NCBI GenBank assembly: GCA_036557365.1
Contig: DATBHR010000092.1
Coordinates: 357,065 to 421,064, forward strand
Direction of reading: 5' to 3'
Length of the DNA stretch: 64,000 bases
Source: DATKHR01 sp036557365
GTDB lineage: Bacteria > Acidobacteriota > Vicinamibacteria > Vicinamibacterales > CAVVIG01
The notes beneath the pieces were generated by a model. It ran no database searches. It was given only the letters and a program-made list of their open reading frames with translations, and was not told the origin of the DNA. The translations under genes were made by a program, and so were the position numbers. Shown here piece by piece: positions 54,239 through 62,272 of this stretch. The stretch's first letter is position 1. The number at the start of each line of letters is the position of its first letter.

Positions 54239-55759
54239 ATGAGGCTGCGCTTCGCTCCGAGTCCCACCGGAAATCTTCACGTCGGCAACGCGCGCACGGC
54301 GTTGTTCAACTGGCTGCTCGCGCGCGGATCGGGCGCGACGTTCCTGCTTCGCATCGAGGACACCGACGTCGAGCGATCGACGCGCGAGTCCGAGCACGCC
54401 ATCGTTCGCGATCTGCGGTGGCTGGGTCTCGACTGGGACGAGGGACCCGACATCGGCGGGTCGCGTGGACCCTATCGCCAGTCGGAGCGTCTACACCTGT
54501 ATCAGTCGTACGCAAAAGAGCTGATCGCCGCCGGCCACGCGTACTCGTGCTTCTGCGATGCCGCCCAGCTCGAGGCGGCGCGCCAGGAGGCGCTCGCGGC
54601 CGGGCGGCCGCTGAAATACGCCGGCACCTGCCGCAACCTCACGGCGGCGCAGGTGGCCGAGCGTCTTTCGGCCGGCGATCGTCCCGCGATTCGTTTCCGC
54701 GTGCCCGAGAACCAGGAGGTCGTGTTCACCGACCTCGTTCGCGGCGAGGTCCGCTTTCACACCGACGTCATCGGCGATCCGGTGTTGCTGCGCGCGGACG
54801 GACATCCCGCGTACAACTTCGCCGTCGTTGTCGACGATGCGCTGATGGAGGTGACGCATGTGATCCGCGGCGAGGATCACATTTCGAATACGCCGCGTCA
54901 GATCCTGCTCTACGAAGCGCTTGGTTTCACCGCGCCGGCGTTCGCGCACCTCGCGCTCGTGCTGGGGCCCGATCACAGTCCGCTATCCAAGCGTCACGGC
55001 GCGACGTCGGTCGCCGAGTTCCGCGCGAAGGGTTATCTTCCGGAGGCGCTCGTCAATTACCTCGCACTCCTCGGCTGGTCGCCACGCGGCGCCGGCACCG
55101 ACGACGACGCGGAACTGCTGCCGGCGGCGGAGCTCGCTCGCCGATTTTCTCTGGAGCGCGTCGGCCACAGCGCTGCGGTCTTCGACGAAGAGAAGCTCGC
55201 GTGGGCGAACCGCCACTACCTGAAGACCGCCGAGCCGATCCGCCTCGCGGAGCTCTCGGTGCCGTTTTTCATGCAGGCCGGAGTGACGATGGAGCCGGAC
55301 GTTGCCGGGGTGGAGTTTCTCGCGTTGGCGATGGCGATGGCGAGCTCCTCGGTCGATCGACTCGATCAGGTGCCGGCGCGCCTCGGATTCCTGTTCGATT
55401 TTTCGCCCGAGAAGGCGCTGCTCGACGCGCACATCCGCCAGGAGCTCGAATCCGAGCAGGCGCGCGGCGTCGTCGTCGTCCTGGCCGAGATGCTCGCGGC
55501 GAGTCCGCGGCTCTCACGCGAGTCGTTTCGGTCGGTCGCCAACGCGGTGAAGGAGAAGACAGGTCAGAAAGGCCGGGCGCTGTTCCACCCGATCCGCGTG
55601 GCATTGACCGGGCGCAGTGACGGCCCCGAGCTCGATCTGGCGGTGCCGGCGATCGATCGCGGCGCCGAGCTTCCGTCGAGCGCCGGCCTGCCGCCGATTC
55701 TCGGGAACCGCGAACGGGCGGCGGCCTTCGTGTCGGCGTTTCACGCGGGGTCGCGTTGA
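54239..55759 (+). CDS. gltX: Glutamyl-tRNA synthetase
   Basis: A 506-residue class I synthetase. RFAPSPTGNLHVGNART holds the HIGH motif (HVGN) and LSKRHGAT the KMSKS equivalent (KLSKR-type). The anticodon-binding C-terminus is complete. ATG 54239 lies 4 bp after the ispDF stop. It may charge Glu only or also Gln; no GatCAB is in the window to judge. Confidence 0.96.
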   Translation: MRLRFAPSPTGNLHVGNARTALFNWLLARGSGATFLLRIEDTDVERSTRESEHAIVRDLRWLGLDWDEGPDIGGSRGPYRQSERLHLYQSYAKELIAAGHAYSCFCDAAQLEAARQEALAAGRPLKYAGTCRNLTAAQVAERLSAGDRPAIRFRVPENQEVVFTDLVRGEVRFHTDVIGDPVLLRADGHPAYNFAVVVDDALMEVTHVIRGEDHISNTPRQILLYEALGFTAPAFAHLALVLGPDHSPLSKRHGATSVAEFRAKGYLPEALVNYLALLGWSPRGAGTDDDAELLPAAELARRFSLERVGHSAAVFDEEKLAWANRHYLKTAEPIRLAELSVPFFMQAGVTMEPDVAGVEFLALAMAMASSSVDRLDQVPARLGFLFDFSPEKALLDAHIRQELESEQARGVVVVLAEMLAASPRLSRESFRSVANAVKEKTGQKGRALFHPIRVALTGRSDGPELDLAVPAIDRGAELPSSAGLPPILGNRERAAAFVSAFHAGSR

Positions 55760-56487
55760 GGATTTACGGGATCAATCCGGTCCTCGAAGGCCTGCGCGCC
55801 GGTCGCGTGACGGCGCTTCGCGTCGCGACGCGCTCCGACGAACGCCTCCGGGAGATCGTCCGCACCGCAGAGCGTCAGGGTGTGCCTGTGCGTCATGTCG
55901 AGGGCAACGAGCTCGATCGCGTCGCGAGCCATCGACCGCATCAGGGCGTTGTGGCGGACGTGAAAGAACGCGAGTCGTGGAGCCTCGAGGAACTCGTCAG
56001 CGGCGCACATGCAGCACCGCTCCTCGTCGTCCTCGACGGCGTCGAGGATCCGCACAACGTCGGTGCGATTCTCCGGACCGTTGACGCGGCAGGAGCAGAC
56101 GGCGTGGTTCGCCAGACGCGCCATGCGGCGAGGCTTGACGGTGCCGTCGCGAAGGCGTCGGCCGGTGCCGTCGAGCATGTCCGCATTGCGGATGTGGTCA
56201 ACGTCGCGCGGGCGCTGGCATCGCTGAAGGAGCTCGGCGTGTGGACCGTCGGGTTCGATGCCGATGCGCCCACACGCTATGACTCGCTCGATCTGACGGC
56301 ACCGACCGCGTTTGTGGTCGGCGCCGAAGGCGTGGGACTGAGGCGTCTGGTGCGGGATCGCTGCGACTGGCTCGTGTCGATTCCCATGGCGGGGCACGTC
56401 TCGAGCCTGAATGTGTCGGTTGCCGCCGGGGTCGCGCTGTTCGAGGCCGTGCGACAGCGCTTTCAGTCGGCTGGACGACCGAAGTAG
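55756..56487 (+). CDS. rlmB: RlmB/TrmH-family 23S rRNA 2'-O-methyltransferase
   Basis: A 243-residue SPOUT methyltransferase. The substrate-binding domain begins YGINPVLEGLRAG and the knot motifs are VLDGVEDPHNVGAILRT, FVVGAEGVGL and IPMAGHVSSLNVSVAAGV. By family it makes Gm2251 in 23S rRNA. The TTG at 55756 overlaps the gltX stop (TTGA). Confidence 0.92.
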   Translation: MRIYGINPVLEGLRAGRVTALRVATRSDERLREIVRTAERQGVPVRHVEGNELDRVASHRPHQGVVADVKERESWSLEELVSGAHAAPLLVVLDGVEDPHNVGAILRTVDAAGADGVVRQTRHAARLDGAVAKASAGAVEHVRIADVVNVARALASLKELGVWTVGFDADAPTRYDSLDLTAPTAFVVGAEGVGLRRLVRDRCDWLVSIPMAGHVSSLNVSVAAGVALFEAVRQRFQSAGRPK

Positions 56488-56564
56488 GATAGAAGGTTGG
56501 GGGCGATGCCCGCGGCTCAGCTGGGTTGACCAGCCGTGGGCTATGTCCAAGCGTGGGCAGGCAG

Positions 56565-56594
56565 TTGCACGTGTGGCACAGGACGTGCTAAAGT
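56565..56594 (+). promoter_or_regulatory. Sigma-70-type promoter of the tRNA-tuf cluster
   Basis: TTGCAC (56565-56570) and TAAAGT (56589-56594) are 18 bp apart; transcription would start near 56601, nine bases before mature tRNA-Thr. This is the most complete promoter visible in the window. Confidence 0.6.
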
Positions 56595-56609
56595 TCATCT
56601 TTTGTTTTC

Positions 56610-56685
56610 GCTGGCGTAGCTCAGTCGGTAGAGCAGCTGATTTGTAATCAGCAGGTCGGGGGTTCAAATCCCTTCGCCAGCTCCA
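56610..56685 (+). tRNA. tRNA-Thr (anticodon TGT)
   Basis: A 76-nt cloverleaf: acceptor GCTGGCG/CGCCAGC, anticodon loop TTTGTAA, T-arm GGGTTCAAATCCC (one G longer stem end) and encoded CCA. First of the four-tRNA cluster in front of tuf. Confidence 0.96.
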
Positions 56686-56768
56686 TCGGCATACTGAAGG
56701 TAAGGCGCCCTGGAAACAGCGGCAAGCGTCAACATCGACAACATCGCGTTTCCAACACACAGACAGCT

Positions 56769-56855
56769 GGCGAGGTAGCGAAGCGGTCAAACGCAGCAGA
56801 CTGTAAATCTGTCGCCCTAGCGGCTTCGAAGGTTCGAGTCCTTCCCTCGCCACCA
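56769..56855 (+). tRNA. tRNA-Tyr (anticodon GTA)
   Basis: An 87-nt class II tRNA: acceptor GGCGAGG/CCTCGCC, anticodon stem-loop CAGACTGTAAATCTG, a long variable arm (TCGCCCTAGCGGCTTCGA), T-arm GGTTCGAGTCC, discriminator A and CCA. Confidence 0.96.
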
Positions 56856-56871
56856 ATTGGTGGACCGGGAG

Positions 56872-56971
56872 TTGGTGAATTGGTGAATTGGCGGGTTCGT
56901 GGATTGGTGAGTGCGCTGTGGATTCCGAGTCATTCGCCCAACGCCGTTCGCCAGTTCACCGGCTCTCCAAC
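56872..56971. repeat. Octamer array (TTGGTGAA) with inverted arm between tRNA-Tyr and tRNA-Gly
   Basis: Five tandem units: TTGGTGAA, TTGGTGAA, TTGGCGGG, TTCGTGGA, TTGGTGAG (56872-56911). A complementary, degraded arm (CGCCAGTTCACCGGCTCTCCAAC) ends at 56971, 8 nt before tRNA-Gly. Confidence 0.8.
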
Positions 56972-56979
56972 TGAAATGT

Positions 56980-57054
56980 GCGGGAGTAACTCAGTGGTAG
57001 AGTCACAGCCTTCCAAGCTGTTGGTCGCGGGTTCGATCCCCGTCTCCCGCTCCA
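56980..57054 (+). tRNA. tRNA-Gly (anticodon TCC)
   Basis: A 75-nt cloverleaf: acceptor GCGGGAG/CTCCCGC, anticodon stem-loop CAGCCTTCCAAGCTG, T-arm CGGGTTCGATCCCCG, discriminator T and CCA. Confidence 0.96.
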
Positions 57055-57055
57055 C

Positions 57056-57136
57056 ATTGCGGATTGAGGACTGCGGATTGCGGATCGGGGTCGACTGATA
57101 CGACCACTCCGCAATCCTCAATCCTCAATCCGCAAT
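57056..57136. repeat. Long heptamer hairpin (ATTGCGG/CCGCAAT) between tRNA-Gly and tRNA-Thr
   Basis: Left arm: ATTGCGG, ATTGAGG, ACTGCGG, ATTGCGG (57056-57083). Right arm: CCGCAAT, CCTCAAT, CCTCAAT, CCGCAAT (57109-57136). The arms match at 26 of 28 positions around a loop that itself contains GGTCG/CGACC. It begins one base after the CCA of tRNA-Gly. Confidence 0.9.
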
Positions 57137-57158
57137 GGGATGGTCCGCAATGGGATGG
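57130..57158 (+). repeat. Direct repeat CCGCAATGGGATGG x2 abutting tRNA-Thr
   Basis: Copies at 57130-57143 and 57145-57158, one base apart. The second ends at the base before mature tRNA-Thr; the first shares CCGCAAT with the hairpin arm. Confidence 0.85.
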
Positions 57159-57234
<76 letters not shown>

Positions 57235-57398
57235 GCCTCCGCAGCGACGCTCGCGTGAGGCTGACCGCCGACTCTCGACGTGGCGGGCGGGAGACGACGA
57301 ATTGAGCGTCTGGTTGGCAGCGCAGTAGAGAACCGGGTCGTCCGTCGCGCCGGCGCGAAGGCGGACTTCGACGAGCAGAACAAGAGGCGTAGACACTT

Positions 57399-58598
<1,200 letters not shown>

Positions 58599-58599
58599 G

Positions 58600-58676
58600 A
58601 ATTGGCGAGTTGGTGAATTGGAGATTGGTGCGTTCGACTTCCTGAACTCGCCAACTCACGAATTCGCCAATTCTCC
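58600..58676. repeat. Inverted octamer array (AATTGGNG/AANTCNCC) between tuf and rpmG
   Basis: Left: AATTGGCG, AGTTGGTG, AATTGGAG (58600-58623) plus a partial unit. Right: AACTCGCC, AACTCACG, AATTCGCC, AATTCTCC (58645-58676). The reverse complement of the right arm matches the left with few mismatches, giving a hairpin directly after the tuf stop. Confidence 0.85.
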
Positions 58677-58692
58677 ACTGTGAGGATCCACC

Positions 58693-58842
58693 ATGCGGGA
58701 CATCATCACGATGGCGTGCGGCGAGTGCAAGCGCCGCAACTACAGCACGACGAAGAACAAGAAGAAAACGACCGAACGGCTCGAGATGAGCAAGTACTGC
58801 CGGTACTGCCGGAAGCACACGCCTCATAAGGAGTCGAAGTAG
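58693..58842 (+). CDS. rpmG: 50S ribosomal protein L33
   Basis: A 49-residue protein, MRDIITMACGECKRRNYSTT..., with two zinc-binding pairs (CGEC and CRYC), so it is the zinc-containing form. KNKKKTTERLEMSKYC is canonical. It lies in the conserved tuf-rpmG-tRNA-Trp-secE order and is easily missed because it is so short. Confidence 0.95.
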   Translation: MRDIITMACGECKRRNYSTTKNKKKTTERLEMSKYCRYCRKHTPHKESK

Positions 58843-58855
58843 TTCGGCGACAGTT

Positions 58856-58931
58856 AGGCCAGTAGCTCAATTGGCAGAGCACCGGTCTCCAAAACCGGGG
58901 GTTGGGGGTTCGATTCCCTCCTGGCCTGCCA
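58856..58931 (+). tRNA. tRNA-Trp (anticodon CCA)
   Basis: A 76-nt cloverleaf: acceptor AGGCCAG/CTGGCCT, anticodon stem-loop CCGGTCTCCAAAACCGG, T-arm GGGGGTTCGATTCCCTC, discriminator G and CCA. Confidence 0.96.
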
Positions 58932-58985
58932 GGTTTCGATGGGTTGTGTCGCAAGCGGGAAGCCCGAGGGCTGACATCTGAGGTT

Positions 58986-59234
58986 ATGGCGGATACAACG
59001 ACGACATCGTTCGAGCGAAGCGCGGCAGGGAACTGGTACGAACGCGCGCGCTTGTTCCTGAGCGAAGTTCGGAACGAGCTGAAGCGCGTCACATGGCCGT
59101 CGCAGAAGGAAGTCTACGCGACGACGGTCGTGGTGATTCTGACGTCGGCGTTCTTCGGCTTGTACCTTTTTCTGCTCGACCAGATCATGCTGGGCACGTT
59201 CCAGTGGATTCTGCGCAAGTTTGGTGCGGCATGA
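58986..59234 (+). CDS. secE: Preprotein translocase subunit SecE
   Basis: An 82-residue single-spanning subunit of SecYEG. RARLFLSEVRNELKRVTWPSQKEVYA is the amphipathic SecE signature, followed by one membrane helix (TTVVVILTSAFFGLYLFLLDQI). The ATG at 58986 is the proper start; the longer frame runs back into tRNA-Trp. It overlaps nusG by 4 bp (ATGA). Confidence 0.96.
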   Translation: MADTTTTSFERSAAGNWYERARLFLSEVRNELKRVTWPSQKEVYATTVVVILTSAFFGLYLFLLDQIMLGTFQWILRKFGAA

Positions 59235-59773
59235 CCGACTTCGCGACGAAGAACTGGTACATCGTCCACACCTATTCGGGCTTCGAGAAGAAGGTGGCGG
59301 AGTCGCTGCAGGAGCGCGTGCGCGCCTACGGCCTTCAGAACGACATCGGCGAGGTGCTGATTCCGACTGAGGACGTCGTCGAGATGCGCGGCGGCAAGAA
59401 AGTCGTCACGGCCAAGCGGTTTTTTCCGGGCTACATCCTGGTCGAGATGAACATGTCCGACCACGCGTGGCACGTCGTCAAGAACACGCCGAAGGTCACG
59501 GGATTCGTCGGCGCGGGCGCAAAGCCGACGCCGCTCAGCAAGGACGAAGTCGAGCAGATCCTGACCCAGGTCAAGACGGCGATGGAGAAGCCGAAGCCGA
59601 AGTACATGTTCGAGAAGGGCGAGCAGGTCCGCATCAACGAGGGGCCGTTCACCAGCTTCAACGGCATCGTCGACGAAGTGAATCTCGACAAGAACACGTT
59701 GAAGGTGATGGTCACGATCTTCGGCCGGTCGACGCCGGTCGAGCTGGATTTTTTGCAGGTCGAGAAGATCTGA
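59231..59773 (+). CDS. nusG: Transcription termination/antitermination factor NusG
   Basis: A 180-residue transcription factor that couples RNA polymerase to ribosomes or Rho. The NGN domain has WYIVHTYSGFEKKV and FFPGYILVEM; the KOW domain has GEQVRINEGPFTSFNGIVDEV. Length is normal and no extra domain is present. Confidence 0.97.
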   Translation: MTDFATKNWYIVHTYSGFEKKVAESLQERVRAYGLQNDIGEVLIPTEDVVEMRGGKKVVTAKRFFPGYILVEMNMSDHAWHVVKNTPKVTGFVGAGAKPTPLSKDEVEQILTQVKTAMEKPKPKYMFEKGEQVRINEGPFTSFNGIVDEVNLDKNTLKVMVTIFGRSTPVELDFLQVEKI

Positions 59774-59815
59774 GCGCCTGCACAACTGAAGAAGAGTTAG
59801 ACAGCGACAGCAGCC

Positions 59816-60241
59816 ATGGCGAAAAAAGTACAAGCAATGGTGAAGCTCCAGATTGCCGCCGGCAAGGCCACGCCGGCGCCGCCCGTCGGGACCGCGCTCG
59901 GTCCGCAGGGCGTGAACATCATGGACTTCTGCAAGAACTTCAACGCGAAGACGGCGAAGGATGAAGGCCTGATCATCCCGGTCGTCGTCACGGTGTACGC
60001 GGATCGTTCGTACAGCTTCATCACCAAGACGCCGCCGGCGTCCGTGCTGCTGAAGCGGGCCGCGAACATCGCGAAGGGATCGGCCGAACCGAACAAGAGC
60101 AAGGTCGGCACGGTCACGCGGAAACAGGTCGAGGACATCGCGAAGCTGAAGATGCCCGACCTGAACGCCGAATCGCTCGATGCTGCCGTCAAGACCGTGG
60201 CCGGCACCGCGCGATCGATGGGACTCGACGTCGTCGGGTAA
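59816..60241 (+). CDS. rplK: 50S ribosomal protein L11
   Basis: A 141-residue GTPase-centre protein. VKLQIAAGKATPAPPVGTALG is the N-terminal thiostrepton-region proline helix; the C-terminal rRNA-binding domain ends RSMGLDVVG. It starts the rplKAJL block. Confidence 0.97.
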   Translation: MAKKVQAMVKLQIAAGKATPAPPVGTALGPQGVNIMDFCKNFNAKTAKDEGLIIPVVVTVYADRSYSFITKTPPASVLLKRAANIAKGSAEPNKSKVGTVTRKQVEDIAKLKMPDLNAESLDAAVKTVAGTARSMGLDVVG

Positions 60242-60244
60242 TCC

Positions 60245-60343
60245 ATTGCGGAGTGCGGATTGAGGAGTGCGGATTAAGGGAATGCGGGTTTGAAATCCGC
60301 AATCCAATCCCCAATCCGCACTCCTCAATCCGCAATCCGCAAT
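60245..60343. repeat. Long heptamer hairpin (ATTGCGG/CCGCAAT) between rplK and rplA
   Basis: Left: ATTGCGG, AGTGCGG, ATTGAGG, AGTGCGG, ATTAAGG (60245-60279). Right: CCCCAAT, CCGCACT, CCTCAAT, CCGCAAT, CCGCAAT (60309-60343). Arms agree at 32 of 35 positions, with a 29-nt loop. It lies 3 nt after the rplK stop and separates two genes that are usually adjacent. Confidence 0.9.
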
Positions 60344-60394
60344 GAAGAGTGGGAGGGCCTCGCGGCCCGTTTGCACCACGGAGGACAGAGCAGC

Positions 60395-61102
60395 ATGAGA
60401 AAGCGCGGCAAGAAATTCGCCGCTGCGCGCGCGGCTATCGCAGTCGATCGCCAGTACACGATCGAGGAAGCGATTCCGCTCGTGCAGAAAGTCAAGTACG
60501 CGAAGTTCGACGAGACCGTCGAACTCTCGATGCGGCTGGGCGTCGACCCGAAGCACGCCGACCAGATGGTGCGCGGCACGGTCGTCCTGCCGCACGGCCT
60601 CGGCAAGAGCAAGCGGGTCGCGGCCATCGCAGGCGGCGACAAGCAGAAGGAAGCCCATGAGGCGGGCGCCGACGTCGTCGGCGGCGACGACCTGGTGGAT
60701 CGGATCCAGGGCGGCTTCATGGACTTCGACGCCGTCGTCGCGACGCCCGACATGATGCGCGCGGTCGGCAAGCTCGGAAAGGTCCTGGGCCCCCGCGGCC
60801 TCATGCCGAACCCGAAGACGGGCACCGTGACGACCGACATCACGAAGGCGATCAAGGAAATCAAGGCCGGCAAGGTCGAGTTCCGCGTCGACAAGACCGG
60901 GATCATCCACGCGCCGGTCGGCAAGATGTCGTTCGCCGGCGATGCGCTCATCGCCAACGCCCATGCGCTCGTCGACAGCGTCGTCAAGGCGAAGCCGTCG
61001 GCGGCGAAGGGCAAGTACCTCAAGAGCGTCACGCTGTCGTCGACGATGGGACCCGGCGTCCGCATCGATACGACGCACATTGACGTCGTGGTGAAACACT
61101 GA
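60395..61102 (+). CDS. rplA: 50S ribosomal protein L1
   Basis: A 235-residue L1-stalk protein. The ATG at 60395 is chosen by GGAGGA about 9 nt upstream and the usual MRKRGKKF N-terminus; the frame is open back into the repeat (giving a spurious SAIRN-containing leader). GPRGLMPNPKTGTVT is the family signature. Overlaps rplJ by one base (TGATG). Confidence 0.96.
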   Translation: MRKRGKKFAAARAAIAVDRQYTIEEAIPLVQKVKYAKFDETVELSMRLGVDPKHADQMVRGTVVLPHGLGKSKRVAAIAGGDKQKEAHEAGADVVGGDDLVDRIQGGFMDFDAVVATPDMMRAVGKLGKVLGPRGLMPNPKTGTVTTDITKAIKEIKAGKVEFRVDKTGIIHAPVGKMSFAGDALIANAHALVDSVVKAKPSAAKGKYLKSVTLSSTMGPGVRIDTTHIDVVVKH

Positions 61103-61626
61103 TGGCGGTCACCAAGGCAGACAAAGTCGCCGAGCTCCAGCAGATGGAGTCGGCGTTCAAGGGATCGGAAAGCGCGATCCTGCTCGACTACAAGGGACTG
61201 ACGGTTCCCCAGGTGACGGACCTCCGGCGCCAGATCCGCGTTGCGAAGGGGCGATACAAGGTCGTCAAGAACTCCATCGCCAAGCGCGCGCTGAAAGGCA
61301 GCTCGTTCGAAGTGCTCGAAAAGCACTTCGTCGGGATGACGGCCGTTGCCTACACCGACTCCGATCCGGTTGCGCTCGCCAAGACGCTGACGACGTTCAT
61401 CAAGGCGACGCCGACGCTCACGATCAAGGCGGCCGTGGTGCAGGGGAGCGCGATTGCGCCCGCCGCGGTCACCGATCTGGCGAACATGCCGGGCAAGCCG
61501 GAGCTCTACGCGCGCCTGCTCGGCACGATGCAGGCGCCGATGACGAACCTGGTCCGCGTACTGAGTGCTGTCCCGCGCGATCTGATGACCGTGCTGGCGC
61601 AGGTTGAGAAGAAAAAACAGGAATAG
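61102..61626 (+). CDS. rplJ: 50S ribosomal protein L10
   Basis: A 174-residue L12-stalk base. LLDYKGLTVPQVTDLRRQIR and KVVKNSIAKRAL bind 23S rRNA, and the C-terminal helix for L12 dimers is present. Because it overlaps rplA, there is no leader in front of it for the L10 autoregulatory RNA. Confidence 0.96.
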   Translation: MAVTKADKVAELQQMESAFKGSESAILLDYKGLTVPQVTDLRRQIRVAKGRYKVVKNSIAKRALKGSSFEVLEKHFVGMTAVAYTDSDPVALAKTLTTFIKATPTLTIKAAVVQGSAIAPAAVTDLANMPGKPELYARLLGTMQAPMTNLVRVLSAVPRDLMTVLAQVEKKKQE

Positions 61627-61645
61627 GTCAGGCAGGCCGCGTGGA

Positions 61646-61657
61646 CGGGCGCGCCCG
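61646..61657. promoter_or_regulatory. GC-rich palindrome CGGGCGCGCCCG between rplJ and rplL
   Basis: A perfect 12-bp palindrome within GGACGGGCGCGCCCGCCC in the 86-bp spacer. No T-run follows, so it is not a typical terminator; a pausing or mRNA-processing hairpin is possible. Confidence 0.4.
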
Positions 61658-61712
61658 CCCGCGCGACTCACCAGACCCACACGACTGATTTGACGAAACA
61701 GGAGTACAGAAC

Positions 61713-62105
61713 ATGGCCGAAGTGACGCAGCAGCAGGTGGTCGACTACATCAAGGGCATCAGCGTGCTCGAGCTCTCGCAGCTCGTGAAGACGCTGGAAT
61801 CCGAGCTCGGCGTGTCTGCCGCAGCCGCGATGCCCGTTTTCGCGGGCGCGATGCCGGGCGCCGGCGGCGGCGCGGCCGCGCCGGCTGAAGAGAAGACCGA
61901 ATTCACGGTCACGCTCACCGAAGTGGGCAGCAACAAGATCAACGTCATCAAGGTGGTTCGCGAGATCACCAGCCTCGGCCTGAAAGAAGCCAAGGACCTC
62001 GTCGAGGGAGCGCCCAAGCCGATCAAGGAAGGGATCCCGAAGGACGAGGCCGAAACGATCAAGAAGAAGTTCGAGGAAGTCGGCGCGAAGGTGGAGATCA
62101 AGTAG
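61713..62105 (+). CDS. rplL: 50S ribosomal protein L7/L12
   Basis: A 130-residue stalk protein. The N-terminal dimerisation domain, an Ala/Gly/Pro-rich hinge (AGAMPGAGGGAAAPAEEK) and the C-terminal factor-binding domain (KINVIKVVREITSLGLKEAKDLVEGAP) are normal. It has its own Shine-Dalgarno (CAGGAG). Confidence 0.97.
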   Translation: MAEVTQQQVVDYIKGISVLELSQLVKTLESELGVSAAAAMPVFAGAMPGAGGGAAAPAEEKTEFTVTLTEVGSNKINVIKVVREITSLGLKEAKDLVEGAPKPIKEGIPKDEAETIKKKFEEVGAKVEIK

Positions 62106-62179
62106 GGCTCAGGGCTCAGGGCTTGGGCTCGAACGAGGCCGGGGGCTTGGCGACCGTGTGACGCCGAGCCCTCAGCCCT
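62104..62179. repeat. Inverted heptamer array (AGGGCTC/GAGCCCT) between rplL and rpoB
   Basis: Left: AGGGCTC, AGGGCTC, AGGGCTT (62104-62124); right: GAGCCCT, CAGCCCT (62166-62179). The first unit overlaps the rplL stop. It could act as an attenuator ahead of rpoB, as other hairpins do at this position in E. coli. Confidence 0.75.
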
Positions 62180-62227
62180 TGGCCGCCGGCCCTACGGTTT
62201 TCAGCTTGACCGTCGGCTCCGCGAGCA

Positions 62228-62256
62228 GCGCGGCGCCGGCGAGCGCGCGGTTTTTT
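62228..62256 (+). terminator. Possible weak terminator/attenuator before rpoB
   Basis: GCGCG and CGCGC arms around GCGCCGGCGAG are followed by GG and six T residues, 17-20 nt before the rpoB ATG. Short stem and imperfect spacing make this only a suggestion. Confidence 0.3.
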
Positions 62257-62272
62257 CCTCGAGGTCCAGAGA

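Noticed and set aside
52924..54267. 447-residue minus-strand frame opposite ispDF
   Set aside because: Antisense shadow of an intact ispDF gene.
59114..61099. 661-residue minus-strand frame across secE to rplA
   Set aside because: Antisense to five conserved genes and crosses a repeat; Asp/Arg/Val-rich shadow with no family motif.
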